Positions 33,952 through 43,386 are shown, counted from the first letter of the stretch. The stretch is DNA of 51,812 nucleotides from CAYVUB01 sp964454675 (GCA_964454675.1 CAYVUB010000019.1:1-51812); one strand, 5' to 3'. The notes: generated by a model from the sequence alone, not told the origin. Made by a program: numbers and translations.

Positions 33952-35196
33952 TTAGTTTTCAAATTGTTTTAAGGTTTTGATGATGATACTCACGCAGTCC
34001 AGCAACTGGTCTTTTGTCATAACCAATGGCGGCGCAAAGCGGATAATATTACCGTGTGTAGGTTTTGCAAGCAAACCGTTATCACGCAGTGCCAAACAAA
34101 TATTCCATGCGGTATCACTATCCTGACTGTCATTTATAACAACCGCATTAAGCAATCCTTTTCCTCTTACCAAAGTTGCTATGCTGCTTGTTGCAATATA
34201 CTTGTTAAGTTCGCTTCTAAAAAGCTGTCCCATTTCTTCTGCGTTTTCAGCCAGTTTTTCATCTCTTATCACTTCTAAAGCTGCAATGGCAGTTGCCGCC
34301 GCAACAGGATTACCGCCAAATGTACTGCCGTGATTGCCCGGTTTGATAACATTCATAATGTTGTTATTTGCCAGCACGGCACTCACAGGATATACGCCTC
34401 CACTCAATGCTTTGCCCAAAATCAACATATCGGGTTTTACATTTTCATGGTCAACCGCCAGCAGTTTTCCTGTTCTGGCAATTCCGGTTTGTATTTCATC
34501 TGCAATAAAAAGCACATTATACTGCTCGCATAATGCTTTTGCTTTTGCAAGGTAACCTTCACTTGGCACATAAACACCGGCTTCGCCTTGTATAGGCTCA
34601 ACCAAAAATCCTGCAACATTAGGGTTATTTTTCAATGCTGCTTCCAATTCCTGCAAATCATCAAAAGCAACCCGTATAAATCCGTCTGTAAACGGCCCAA
34701 AGTTTTTACGGGCATTTGCATCATTTGAAAACGAAATAATGGTAGTAGTTCTTCCGTGAAAATTATTCTGGCATACTATAATTTCGGCTTCGTTATGCTC
34801 AATACCTTTTACTTCGTAAGCCCATTTTCTGGCTATTTTTAAAGCTGTTTCCACAGCTTCTGCACCGGTATTCATAGGCAATAATTTATCAAAACCGAAA
34901 AAGTTACAGGCAAATTTTTCATATTTACCAAGCACATCGTTGTAAAAAGCCCGTGATGTTAATGTAAGCTTCTGAGCCTGATTTACCAATGCACTAACAA
35001 TTTTAGGATGACAATGACCTTGATTTACAGCAGAATATGCCGACAAAAAATCATAATACCGTTTGCCTTCAACATCCCACAGGTAAACGCCTTCGCCTCT
35101 ATTTAAAACCACCGGTAACGGATGATAGTTATGCGCACCATACTGGTTTTCCAAATCGATTGCCTGCTGTGAAGTTAGCTGCTCTAAAACTTGCAT
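33952..35196 (-). CDS. rocD: Ornithine--oxo-acid transaminase
   Basis: A 414-aa PLP-dependent class III aminotransferase that converts ornithine and 2-oxoglutarate to glutamate semialdehyde and glutamate in arginine breakdown. Features of ornithine aminotransferases: QYGAHNYHPLPVVLNRGEGVYLWDVEG, MNTGAEAVETALK, NNFHGRTTTIISFS, FIADEIQTGIARTG, LILGKALSGG with the PLP lysine, and GSTFGGNPVAAA. It is preferred over acetylornithine aminotransferase because of the N-terminal motif. No other arginine genes are adjacent. Confidence 0.93.
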   Translation of the reverse strand: MQVLEQLTSQQAIDLENQYGAHNYHPLPVVLNRGEGVYLWDVEGKRYYDFLSAYSAVNQGHCHPKIVSALVNQAQKLTLTSRAFYNDVLGKYEKFACNFFGFDKLLPMNTGAEAVETALKIARKWAYEVKGIEHNEAEIIVCQNNFHGRTTTIISFSNDANARKNFGPFTDGFIRVAFDDLQELEAALKNNPNVAGFLVEPIQGEAGVYVPSEGYLAKAKALCEQYNVLFIADEIQTGIARTGKLLAVDHENVKPDMLILGKALSGGVYPVSAVLANNNIMNVIKPGNHGSTFGGNPVAAATAIAALEVIRDEKLAENAEEMGQLFRSELNKYIATSSIATLVRGKGLLNAVVINDSQDSDTAWNICLALRDNGLLAKPTHGNIIRFAPPLVMTKDQLLDCVSIIIKTLKQFEN

Positions 35197-35261
35197 ATTG
35201 TCATTTTTTAAATTACAACTACATTATTTTATCTTTTGGAGATAGATATATTATAATACAA

Positions 35262-35467
35262 GTAGTGCATTATCAAAAGACAGTTTTGTCACAATTTTTG
35301 TGTGCTACACTTCGTTCCGCTACAAAAATATGCGCCAAAACCCGACTTCATTTCATTTTATTTCCCCGAACGAAGTTCGGGATTACAAACATTTGACTCC
35401 TACGGAGTCTTACTTTTTATATTGCGTTTGTTTTCAATAAATTAATGTTTATTTCATAATGCACTAC
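35262..35467. mobile_element. 206-bp element with 12-bp terminal inverted repeats
   Basis: GTAGTGCATTAT (35262-35273) is repeated in perfect inverted form at 35456-35467. The interior has the hairpins CCCGAAC-GAA-GTTCGGG (35365-35381) and GACTCC-TAC-GGAGTC (35395-35409). It carries no gene, and no clear target duplication. It sits in the 484-base gap between rocD and rlmD. Structure suggests a MITE-like element. Confidence 0.5.
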
Positions 35468-35668
35468 AGGTTTATAATTATTGTAGTGGCTGCAAAATAG
35501 TAAATTTTAAGGCATCGATGAAATTAAACTGCTAATTTTTAAAAATTAGTAATTTACTGTACAAAACTATTATTTGAAAATAGTAGATTCCAACTTATGA
35601 TTTATCCGTTTTTAACTTTTAATTTTTTAACTCTTCAATTTCAATTTCAACTTCAATTGCAATTTCAC
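35468..35668. other. Remainder of the rocD-rlmD gap, with TTCAAT microrepeats
   Basis: AT-rich sequence without a gene. At 35634-35668 the hexamer-like pattern CAATTT/CAACTT repeats about five times directly upstream of the rlmD -7 box. Confidence 0.6.
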
Positions 35669-35676
35669 TATTTTTG
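35669..35676 (+). promoter_or_regulatory. -7 box immediately before rlmD
   Basis: TATTTTTG (TAnnTTTG) ends 4 bases before the ATG at 35681, so a transcript from here would be leaderless. Confidence 0.5.
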
Positions 35677-35680
35677 CGCC

Positions 35681-37090
35681 ATGGGAAGAAAAAACAAATC
35701 TTATATTTTTGAACATATTGAAGTTTTAGATGCCGGTGCTAAAGGTAAAGCCGTAGCCAAAGCTCCCGACGGTGCTGTTATTTTCTTGCCAAATGTTGTT
35801 CCCGGTGATGTTGTAGATGTGCAAACATTTAAAAAACGTAAATCATATTACGAAGGCAAAGCCGTAAAGTTTCATAAATATTCTGATAAGCGTACTACGC
35901 CCAAATGTGAGCATTTTGGGGTCTGCGGCGGCTGTAAATGGCAGGATATGGACTATAAATATCAACTGCATTTTAAGCAGCAGGAAATTGAAAACAACTT
36001 AAGGCGCATTGGTCATCTGCAATTACCGGATATAATGCCTATTCTGGGTTCGGCCAGTGATTATTTTTACCGCAATAAAATGGAATTTTCCTTTAGCGAC
36101 AGCCGCTGGTTAACACAAGAGGAAATCCAATCGGGAAATGATTTGGGTGATAAAAATGCTCTGGGATTTCATATTCCCGGAATGTGGGACAAAATTCTCG
36201 ACATTAAAAAATGCTGGTTGCAGGAAGACCCTTCAAATGCTATAAGAAATGAGGTCAAATCATTTGCAATTAAACATAATCTGGAATTTTTCAACACCAG
36301 AAATCAAACGGGCCTTTTAAGAAGTTTGATGATTCGTACAACATCAACAGGCGAACTTATGGTGCTGATTCAGTTTTACAAAGACGATAAATCCGACAGA
36401 GAATTGCTTTTAAATCATCTGCATAACACATTTCCGCAGATAACCTCATTGCAATACGTGATTAATTCTAAAGCAAACGACACTATTTACGACCAAAATG
36501 TTATTTGCTACAAAGGTAACGACCATATATTTGAAGAAATGGAAGGTTTGCAGTTTAAAATCAATGCCAAATCTTTTTACCAGACCAATTCTGCCCAAGC
36601 CTATGAATTGTACAAAGTAACACGCAATTTTGCCGATTTGCAGGGTGACGAACTCGTGTACGATTTATACACCGGCACAGGAACCATTGCACAGTTTGTG
36701 GCAAAAAAAGCAAAACGTGTTATAGGTGTTGAAGCCGTGCCCGATGCTATCACGGCAGCAAAAGAAAACGCACAATTAAACGGCATAAATAACGTTGATT
36801 TTTATGTGGGCGATATGAAAACCGTTTTTAACAGTGAGTTTATAGCCAAGCACGGCAAACCCGATGTTATCATAACCGACCCGCCAAGAGACGGTATGCA
36901 CAAAGACGTTGTACAACAACTACTTGCTATTGCCCCAAAAAAAATAGTATATGTAAGCTGCAACAGTGCCACACAAGCCAGAGATTTGCAACTTATGGAC
37001 GCTATGTATAAAGTAAGTAAAGTACAACCGGTTGATATGTTTCCGCAAACGCATCATGTAGAAAATGTTGTACTTTTGGAACTTAAGTAA
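35681..37090 (+). CDS. rlmD: 23S rRNA (uracil-5-)-methyltransferase RlmD/RumA
   Basis: A 469-aa S-adenosylmethionine-dependent RNA methyltransferase of the TrmA/RlmD family. It has an N-terminal TRAM-type domain (YIFEHIEVLDAGAKGKAVAK), Fe-S cysteines (CEHFGVCGGC near residue 80), the SAM motif YDLYTGTGTIAQFVA (about 325), TDPPRDGMH (about 405), and the catalytic cysteine in YVSCNSATQARDL. By family it methylates U1939 (E. coli numbering) of 23S rRNA. The ATG at 35681 is chosen because the longer frame would run through promoter and microrepeats. The DUF6452 and DUF6048 genes follow. Confidence 0.93.
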   Translation: MGRKNKSYIFEHIEVLDAGAKGKAVAKAPDGAVIFLPNVVPGDVVDVQTFKKRKSYYEGKAVKFHKYSDKRTTPKCEHFGVCGGCKWQDMDYKYQLHFKQQEIENNLRRIGHLQLPDIMPILGSASDYFYRNKMEFSFSDSRWLTQEEIQSGNDLGDKNALGFHIPGMWDKILDIKKCWLQEDPSNAIRNEVKSFAIKHNLEFFNTRNQTGLLRSLMIRTTSTGELMVLIQFYKDDKSDRELLLNHLHNTFPQITSLQYVINSKANDTIYDQNVICYKGNDHIFEEMEGLQFKINAKSFYQTNSAQAYELYKVTRNFADLQGDELVYDLYTGTGTIAQFVAKKAKRVIGVEAVPDAITAAKENAQLNGINNVDFYVGDMKTVFNSEFIAKHGKPDVIITDPPRDGMHKDVVQQLLAIAPKKIVYVSCNSATQARDLQLMDAMYKVSKVQPVDMFPQTHHVENVVLLELK

Positions 37091-37099
37091 GTTAAAAAA

Positions 37100-37618
37100 A
37101 TGAAGTATTATAAATATCTGTTATTGTTAATCATAACCGCAACGTTTTTGACTTGTGAACGTGATGATATTTGCGCCGAAACGACCGGTACAACACCCAA
37201 CCTTATCATCAGGTTTTATGACATAAGTCCGCCACAAGCCCGAAAATCAGTACGGCAATTATCAATCATCGGCGAAGACAATGACGAGCTTATTTTGGCA
37301 GCGACTACTACTGATTCTGTTATTTTACCATTAAAGTTTGATGCTGAAGGTGTACTGACAAGCACACGATTTATCCTGATAAAAGATACCCATTTTGATA
37401 CCGATGAAGATGACACAACCGAATCAAACTCTGATACTATCCAAATTACCTACACACCCGAGTTTGTTTATGTCTCAAGAGCCTGCGGATATAAAAGTAT
37501 TTTTAACGATACACAAATAAGCTATGAAAGTGACGGCAACAACTGGATTTACAACACACAAGTTATTAACCCGACAGTAGAAAACCAACATGCGGCACAC
37601 ATCATTATTTATCATTAA
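37100..37618 (+). CDS. DUF6452-family lipoprotein
   Basis: A 172-aa lipoprotein: signal with lipobox FLTC, then CERDDICAETTGTTPNLIIRFYD, a pattern typical of the DUF6452 family. The rest is beta-rich (YTPEFVYVSRACGYKSIFND) with no catalytic motif. It is probably periplasmic or outer-membrane anchored. It starts 9 bases after rlmD and overlaps the next gene by 29 bases, a conserved flavobacterial neighbourhood as I recall it. The function is unknown. Confidence 0.75.
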   Translation: MKYYKYLLLLIITATFLTCERDDICAETTGTTPNLIIRFYDISPPQARKSVRQLSIIGEDNDELILAATTTDSVILPLKFDAEGVLTSTRFILIKDTHFDTDEDDTTESNSDTIQITYTPEFVYVSRACGYKSIFNDTQISYESDGNNWIYNTQVINPTVENQHAAHIIIYH

Positions 37619-38342
37619 TATTATGTTGATGCTATATACAGCGGCATCATTTTCACAAAACGATACAACTACAAAAACCAAAAAAGATTCTGTTGTAGGC
37701 AGTGAAAAATATGGGCTGCGATTGGGTGGCGATTTAAGCAAACTTGTACGCTCATTTATTGATGACGATTATACAGGTTTTGAGATTAACGGTGATTACC
37801 GGTTAACAAAAAACCTGTACATCGCCGGTGAACTTGGCATTGAAGAACGTACACTAACTACAGATTACCTAAGCGCAACCGCAAAAGGAAGCTACTTTAA
37901 AGCCGGTATTGACTACAATTTGTACAAAAACTGGCTTGATATGGAAAATCTTATTTACAGCGGGTTTAGAGTTGGCGCAAGCACCTTTAACCAAACCCGA
38001 CACAGCTATACCATATACAATACAAACCATTACTGGAATAATCCCATCACCATTACAGAAGCTGCCGAATTTAAAGGATTATCGGCTTTATGGCTGGAGC
38101 TTATTTTGGGTATGAAAGCCGAAGTATTGCCCAATTTGTTTTTGGGTGCAAATGTTCAGTTTAAGGCTTTGGTAAGTGAAAAAGAACCCGGTAATTTTGA
38201 AAATCTTTACATTCCGGGATATAACAGAACGTTTGACAGCACTCGTTTCGGGATTGGTATTGGCTACAATATTTCGTACCTGATTCCTATTTACAAAAAA
38301 ACAAAAACCGTTGAGGTTGACGCAAAAGAAACTAAAGAATAG
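37590..38342 (+). CDS. DUF6048-family outer-membrane barrel protein
   Basis: A 250-aa exported protein with an N-terminal signal region (LMLYTAASFSQ) and many Gly/Tyr-rich amphipathic strands (YGLRLGGDLSKLVRSF, FRVGASTFNQ, FGIGIGYNISYLIPIY), consistent with an outer-membrane beta-barrel and with the DUF6048 family. It overlaps the DUF6452 gene by 29 bases and is translated from an ATG at 37590. A co-function with the DUF6452 lipoprotein is likely because the two are paired. The 3' end overlaps the convergent kinase gene by 11 bases. Confidence 0.75.
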   Translation: MRHTSLFIINIMLMLYTAASFSQNDTTTKTKKDSVVGSEKYGLRLGGDLSKLVRSFIDDDYTGFEINGDYRLTKNLYIAGELGIEERTLTTDYLSATAKGSYFKAGIDYNLYKNWLDMENLIYSGFRVGASTFNQTRHSYTIYNTNHYWNNPITITEAAEFKGLSALWLELILGMKAEVLPNLFLGANVQFKALVSEKEPGNFENLYIPGYNRTFDSTRFGIGIGYNISYLIPIYKKTKTVEVDAKETKE

Positions 38343-39150
38343 GATAATCTATACATACCGTTACGCCTTCACCTGGCTTTGAACATATACTGAATACAGC
38401 ACCTACGAGCTCTGCCCTGCTTTTCATGTTTATAAGCCCCGAACCTTTTTCGGTGGTTGCAACATCAAAACCTTTGCCATCGTCTGAGGCTTCTATGAGT
38501 AATCTTTGAGGCTGATAATCCAACTGTACTTTAAGATTTTCTGCCTGAGAATATTTTACCGAGTTTGAAAAAAATTCCTGAAGTATCCTGAAAATAATGA
38601 TTTCGTGCTTTTTATTTGCTATCTCAACTTTATTCCCTTTAATATGCATTTCTGCCGAAGCAAATTTCATACGTTTCAACCTGTTGAGTTCGTTGGTTAT
38701 GGACTGCTCAAAACCAATGTTTAAAATAACATCATTATTTAATGATTTTGACAGTGCACGCACTTCTTTCAAACTGTCTTTAATAACATTGGCAGTATCA
38801 TCCACTTTTTCTTTTAAAACATCATCTACTTGTAAAGACAACAAATTAAGCTGCATTGTGGCATAAGCCAATAACTGCCCTACGTTATCATGAAGTTCCC
38901 AACCTATATGTTTGAGTGTTTGCTCTTGTATTTCGGTTTGGGTGCGCGATAATTCTTCTTCAAAGGCTTGCTGTTGTTTGAACTTGTCCACCAACAATTT
39001 ATTTTTCCGTTTTTGGAATACCATAAAAAAGACAATCACCAATGTGGTGACGGTAATTAAAACAAACAGCATATACACCAGTAAATAGCGTTCTGCTGCT
39101 GTCGACACGGCACGTTCTTGAAGTAATAAAATGTTTAAAAAATTAATCAT
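38332..39150 (-). CDS. Sensor histidine kinase (HisKA_3 type)
   Basis: A 272-aa membrane-bound kinase: one N-terminal transmembrane helix (LLVYMLFVLITVTTLVIVFFMV), a short coiled coil, a HisKA_3 dimerisation domain with the phospho-His in KHIGWELHDNVGQLLAYA (about residue 80), and an HATPase domain with N-box EFFSNSVKY, DDGKGFD and GSGLINMKSRAEL. Such kinases (NarX/DesK type) usually pair with a LuxR-type response regulator, but none is in this window. The start overlaps the upstream membrane gene by 8 bases. Confidence 0.92.
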   Translation of the reverse strand: MINFLNILLLQERAVSTAAERYLLVYMLFVLITVTTLVIVFFMVFQKRKNKLLVDKFKQQQAFEEELSRTQTEIQEQTLKHIGWELHDNVGQLLAYATMQLNLLSLQVDDVLKEKVDDTANVIKDSLKEVRALSKSLNNDVILNIGFEQSITNELNRLKRMKFASAEMHIKGNKVEIANKKHEIIIFRILQEFFSNSVKYSQAENLKVQLDYQPQRLLIEASDDGKGFDVATTEKGSGLINMKSRAELVGAVFSICSKPGEGVTVCIDYPIL

Positions 39151-39847
39151 TTTCGGGTTTACAAAAAATTAAGGCAAAGGTAAAGGTTAAATACATAAAC
39201 ATATTGGCAAATAAATATATCTGCCATTTTAAGAATACAAAATTCCAGTCGGCAGATGAAAAATAGATTTCAAAAAAACTCACAGGTGTAATAATCAACC
39301 ACCATATAAGCAAAACACTGCTTATATAAAAGTAAAGTGACTTATAAAAATCAAGGATTTTATCGGTCAGTAATGTTTCAATAAAATATAAAATAACGGC
39401 AACAAAAATGACCAAAGGGCTAACCACCGATAAGGTAGTAATGTTGCCGGTATAGAATTTATCAAAATTAAAAATGAACTGAAAAAGAACTATAACTACG
39501 GCTGCCAATGTACAGTACGTTAATATGCGCTTAAATAATTTTGTTTTTAAAATCCTGATAAAAAAAAAGGAATAGAAAAATGCACTTCCGGTAACCCAAA
39601 AAACAGTGTACCACAAATGATTTCTTTGAAATACAGTGCCTTCTATTAAATGTTCGAGACCAAATATTTTAAAGTAATCAGGATACCACCCAAAAAAATC
39701 AACAAAAAACGTGTATATCAAAAAACAGATAAAGTATTTGGCAGCAGTATCTTTATATTTTTTATAGCAAAAAATACCTGCTACTGCTGCCAAAGCCTCA
39801 ACGGAATAAGTTAAAAGATAATAATTTTGCCTTAAAAACTCATCCAT
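39143..39847 (-). CDS. Multi-pass membrane protein in a kinase operon
   Basis: A 234-aa integral inner-membrane protein with about seven hydrophobic helices (for example YYLLTYSVEALAAVAGIFCY, TLAAVVIVLFQFIF, VVSPLVIFVAVILYF, WQIYLFANMFMYLTFTFALIF). No recognised motif. Because it sits between a small membrane-anchored protein and the kinase, with an 8-base overlap to the kinase, it may be a sensory or transport partner of it. This is inferred from operon structure. Confidence 0.7.
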   Translation of the reverse strand: MDEFLRQNYYLLTYSVEALAAVAGIFCYKKYKDTAAKYFICFLIYTFFVDFFGWYPDYFKIFGLEHLIEGTVFQRNHLWYTVFWVTGSAFFYSFFFIRILKTKLFKRILTYCTLAAVVIVLFQFIFNFDKFYTGNITTLSVVSPLVIFVAVILYFIETLLTDKILDFYKSLYFYISSVLLIWWLIITPVSFFEIYFSSADWNFVFLKWQIYLFANMFMYLTFTFALIFCKPEND

Positions 39848-39854
39848 ATATTAA

Positions 39855-40370
39855 TTATTGCGGATAATTTGCAAATGGCGGCCGACCATCACCACCACCA
39901 TTAAACCCATTGCCTCCGGGAATATCGCCACCACCATCGCCACCACCGTCATCGTCATCCATTGTAAACAGCAACATACTGCCTTGTGCCATTACTTTGT
40001 GTCCTGTAGGTACAAAAAACATAGTGGTGTAACCTACCTGGTCTTTTTCATCGGGATAAGCCCCAAGATACACACGAATACCGTTCATGGTATAGCCTAA
40101 ATCTTTGGCTTGATTTTCGGCATAATTTAAATAATTACGCATATCTTCAAGGGCATACCATGACGAACGATTGTCCGGTCGTTTTACGATAGAATCGCTA
40201 ATGAGCCTGTGACGGGAATTGAACGCCTGGTCTAAGGTTTTAGCTTCATCGGGAGTAATAATCCCTTTTGGAGCAATAATAGTTTCTTTGGCACTATCCG
40301 GGCAACAGAAAAAATAGGTTGCCAAAGCGCCTAAAATAAATCCGGCGATTACTAACAAGGTGTTTTTCAT
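39855..40370 (-). CDS. Membrane-anchored protein with Gly/Asp-rich tail
   Basis: A 171-aa protein with one N-terminal transmembrane or signal-anchor helix (LLVIAGFILGALATYFFCC), a 90-residue soluble region (TPDEAKTLDQAFNSRHRL and IRVYLGAYPDEKD) with no motif I know, and a low-complexity tail rich in Gly and Asp (DDDDGGGDGGGD) ending NYPQ. It is the first gene of the three-gene operon that ends with the histidine kinase. The signal it senses or helps to sense is unknown. Confidence 0.7.
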   Translation of the reverse strand: MKNTLLVIAGFILGALATYFFCCPDSAKETIIAPKGIITPDEAKTLDQAFNSRHRLISDSIVKRPDNRSSWYALEDMRNYLNYAENQAKDLGYTMNGIRVYLGAYPDEKDQVGYTTMFFVPTGHKVMAQGSMLLFTMDDDDGGGDGGGDIPGGNGFNGGGDGRPPFANYPQ

Positions 40371-40481
40371 TTTAATAATTTTTAGGGTTGATTAATAGCT
40401 TACAATCTTCTCGTAAGATTCAGACTGATGCTTAAAAGTATTAAAAACTTTAAAACATTACCCATTAAAATACATACTTTT

Positions 40482-41585
40482 TTAATTTTTATCAACGGTA
40501 TTTAAAGCATAAATGGCAAAACTGCCCAGCCAGTGACCACCTTCGTAAGCATCATCGATAATATTTGGCAATGAATAATTTATGTGCATATTGGCTATGT
40601 TTTTTAAATGAGTATATTCCGGAAGATTTTGTGCAATAACATTCAAATTCCAGGCTCGTGAAAAGTTCAAACCGTCCAGATGCACCAGCTTACCATCAGT
40701 CCTGTCTGATACTTTTCCAACTTCAAACGTAAAATTTTCATTGGTCATTTGCGGTAAAAATTCAGCAAACCATGTTTTAAATTCGCTATACCCAAGTATC
40801 CGGCTCATCAATGCGGCTTCTTCCAAACATGGCGATAAAAAATCATAACCGCTTGGTTCCCATTGTAACGGACAAGCTTTGTCATTCATAAAAAAATCTT
40901 TTGCTCTCTGTGAAACAGCATTTTTCAATACTTCATTACCCACAGACTGAGCATAATCATACGCAAACGACATCCCGAATGCTATATTGGTATGTTCACC
41001 TACACGTATGGGATAATTCAGTTTTGGTAAAAAATCAATGTACTTGTTTACAATCAAATCTGTAAGTGGCTGCAAATTATGTTCTAATTCTCTTGCCAAA
41101 GGATTATCCCAAGTATGCAATTCTTCGGCAAGTTTAAGCAGCCACGCCCAGCCGTAAGTACGCTCGTACGAACTGTTGTGAACACTATCAAAATAAGCAA
41201 CTTCTTTCTTAATGTTTTCTGCCGAAATGTTTTGAAGTAATTTGGTTTTAATCAATTCTGCATCTTCCAACTGCGGAAATTGTTTCAGCAAGCTCACCAA
41301 AGTCCAATGCCCGTGCACCGATGAATGCCAGTCAAAACAACCATAAAATGCAGGATGTAAGGCTTTAGGCGACAATAAATCATCTGCGCTGCCAATAACC
41401 TGACCAAGCTTGTTAGGATATTCGGTTTCTATGCAATACAATGGTAATTTTGCCAAACGATTGGCTTGTTCCGGATTTAGCACCGGAATATCAGCTTCTA
41501 CTATTTTTTGTGTTGTTTTTTTTTCTTCGGAAGAATTACAGGTAACGAGTAACAATGCTGAGATTAAATATAGTGTGACTTTCAT
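40482..41585 (-). CDS. DUF2891-family lipoprotein
   Basis: A 367-aa lipoprotein: lipobox around LLVTC, then a helical domain with HPAFYGCFDWHSSVHGHW (about residue 75), the hallmark of DUF2891, plus GEHTNIAFGMSFAYDYA and EPSGYDFLSPCLEEA. It resembles alpha/alpha-barrel enzymes, but the activity is unknown to me. It is exported to the periplasm or outer membrane. It is transcribed alone, upstream of a gap that contains a dispersed palindrome next to comM. Confidence 0.85.
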   Translation of the reverse strand: MKVTLYLISALLLVTCNSSEEKKTTQKIVEADIPVLNPEQANRLAKLPLYCIETEYPNKLGQVIGSADDLLSPKALHPAFYGCFDWHSSVHGHWTLVSLLKQFPQLEDAELIKTKLLQNISAENIKKEVAYFDSVHNSSYERTYGWAWLLKLAEELHTWDNPLARELEHNLQPLTDLIVNKYIDFLPKLNYPIRVGEHTNIAFGMSFAYDYAQSVGNEVLKNAVSQRAKDFFMNDKACPLQWEPSGYDFLSPCLEEAALMSRILGYSEFKTWFAEFLPQMTNENFTFEVGKVSDRTDGKLVHLDGLNFSRAWNLNVIAQNLPEYTHLKNIANMHINYSLPNIIDDAYEGGHWLGSFAIYALNTVDKN

Positions 41586-41625
41586 GGTGTTAATTTGTGG
41601 TTTAAATTCTTTTTTCTATCACAAG

Positions 41626-41645
41626 ATTCCTGCTTTCGCAGGAAT
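41626..41645. repeat. Dispersed palindrome next to the comM stop
   Basis: ATTCCTGC-N4-GCAGGAAT, the same arms as 9194-9213, ends 3 bases from the comM stop codon, exactly the same spacing as next to dnaK. Confidence 0.75.
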
Positions 41646-41648
41646 TTA

Positions 41649-43187
41649 TCATCCCAGCCAGCCTTCCCTGTCCAGGCTTCTGTATTGAATGGCTTCGCTG
41701 ATATGAGTGCCATTGATGCTTTCGGATGCTTCCAAATCAGCAATGGTTCGTGCTACTTTTAAAATGCGGTCATACGCTCTTGCGGATAAGTTTAAACGTT
41801 CCATAGCCGTTTTGAGCAACTGCAACGAAGTATCGTCCAATTTACAATACTCACGAATCAATTTGCTGCTCATTTGCGCATTGTAATGTATGGTGTCGTT
41901 GTCTTCAAAGCGTTCGGTTTGAATTTCCCGTGCAGCAGTCACGCGTTTTCTAATCTCTACCGACGATTCTGCTTTTCTGTTATCAGATAGTTTTTCAAAC
42001 GGTACCGGCGTAACTTCAATATGAATATCAATTCTGTCCAATAAAGGTCCTGAAATTTTACTCAAATACCGCTGCATTTCTGCAGGCGATGAGGTTACGG
42101 GTGCATTCGGGTCGTTAAAATAACCTCCCGGACTTGGGTTCATACTGGCAACAAGCATAAACGACGACGGATACGTGATAGTGAATTTTGCTCTGGAAAT
42201 TGTCACTTCCCGGTCTTCAAGAGGTTGCCGCATGACTTCCAGAACTTCACGTTTAAACTCCGGCAGTTCATCTAAAAACAGTACGCCGTTATGTGACAAC
42301 GAAATTTCGCCCGGTTGCGGATAACTGCCACCGCCAACCAATGCTACATTTGAAATGGTATGATGCGGGCTCCTGAACGGACGTTGTGCCATCAATCCTG
42401 TATGTTCTTTGACACGTCCGGCAACCGAATGGATTTTTGTGGTTTCCAAAGCTTCACGAAGTGTCATAGGTGGCAGAATACTCGGCAAGCGTTTTGCCAG
42501 CATGGTTTTTCCTGCGCCCGGCGGACCAATCAATATAATGTTATGCCCGCCGGCAGCCGCAATTTCCATACAACGTTTAATGGATTCCTGGCCTTTTACG
42601 TCTGAAAAATCAAATTCGGGGTAATCGAGGCTTTTATAAAACTCCTCTCTTACATTGATAACCGTGCGTTCCAAAGGTTCTTGTTTGTCAAAATAATTGA
42701 TAACCTGGCTTATATTTTCTACACCATAGACTTCCAAATCGCTCACAATAGCGGCTTCTTTGGCATTTTGAATGGGCAAAATAAAGCCTTTATAACCTTC
42801 TTCTTTGGCTTTTATGGCAATGGGCAAAGCACCTTTTATGGGTTGTAAACTCCCGTCTAAAGACAGCTCGCCCATAATTAAAAAATCTTCCAGATTGTCT
42901 GCTTTTATCTGGTCTGTCGCCGATAAAATTCCGATTGCCAGCGTTAAATCATAGGCAGAACCTTCTTTGCGCATATCGGCAGGCGACATATTGATGATGA
43001 TTTTTTTACCGGGAATTTTATACCCGTTATTTTGAAGCGCTGCGGCAATTCGGAAATTACTTTCTTTAATGGCATTATCGGGCAAACCTACCAGATGATA
43101 ACCCACACCGTTATCAACATTGACTTCGACGGTTATGGTGGTCGCCTCCACTCCAAACACGGCACTTCCAAATACTTTTTTAAGCAT
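41649..43187 (-). CDS. comM: YifB/ComM-family Mg-chelatase-like ATPase
   Basis: A 512-aa cytoplasmic AAA+ protein. N-terminal ChlI-like region (residues 1-190; KVFGSAVFGVEATTITVEVNVD), Walker A GPPGAGKTMLAKRLPSILPP (about 220), Walker B GVLFLDELPEF (about 305), and a C-terminal Mg-chelatase domain (RAYDRILKVARTIADL). In other bacteria ComM is a branch-migration helicase that helps homologous DNA integrate in natural transformation. Whether this organism is transformable is not shown here. Monocistronic; a palindrome abuts the stop. Confidence 0.93.
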   Translation of the reverse strand: MLKKVFGSAVFGVEATTITVEVNVDNGVGYHLVGLPDNAIKESNFRIAAALQNNGYKIPGKKIIINMSPADMRKEGSAYDLTLAIGILSATDQIKADNLEDFLIMGELSLDGSLQPIKGALPIAIKAKEEGYKGFILPIQNAKEAAIVSDLEVYGVENISQVINYFDKQEPLERTVINVREEFYKSLDYPEFDFSDVKGQESIKRCMEIAAAGGHNIILIGPPGAGKTMLAKRLPSILPPMTLREALETTKIHSVAGRVKEHTGLMAQRPFRSPHHTISNVALVGGGSYPQPGEISLSHNGVLFLDELPEFKREVLEVMRQPLEDREVTISRAKFTITYPSSFMLVASMNPSPGGYFNDPNAPVTSSPAEMQRYLSKISGPLLDRIDIHIEVTPVPFEKLSDNRKAESSVEIRKRVTAAREIQTERFEDNDTIHYNAQMSSKLIREYCKLDDTSLQLLKTAMERLNLSARAYDRILKVARTIADLEASESINGTHISEAIQYRSLDREGWLG

Positions 43188-43247
43188 ATCGTATTGATTT
43201 GCTTAAAAATAGTAAAATTTTCGGATTATCAACTAAAATTCAGTTTA

Positions 43248-43264
43248 CAGTCGCAGTTATCAGT
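43248..43264 (+). repeat. Dispersed CAGT-rich repeat, copy 2
   Basis: One mismatch from the copy at 15465-15481, in the gap between comM and the SLC13 gene. Confidence 0.5.
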
Positions 43265-43386
43265 GGGCAGTTTCAAAAATTTCTTTTTAATGTTTTCAAA
43301 ACAAGCTATAAATGACAGTGATTTATAAAGTTGTAACAGAATTTTCTGAAAAATATGTACATTAGAGCCATTAATCTGATTAAAAA

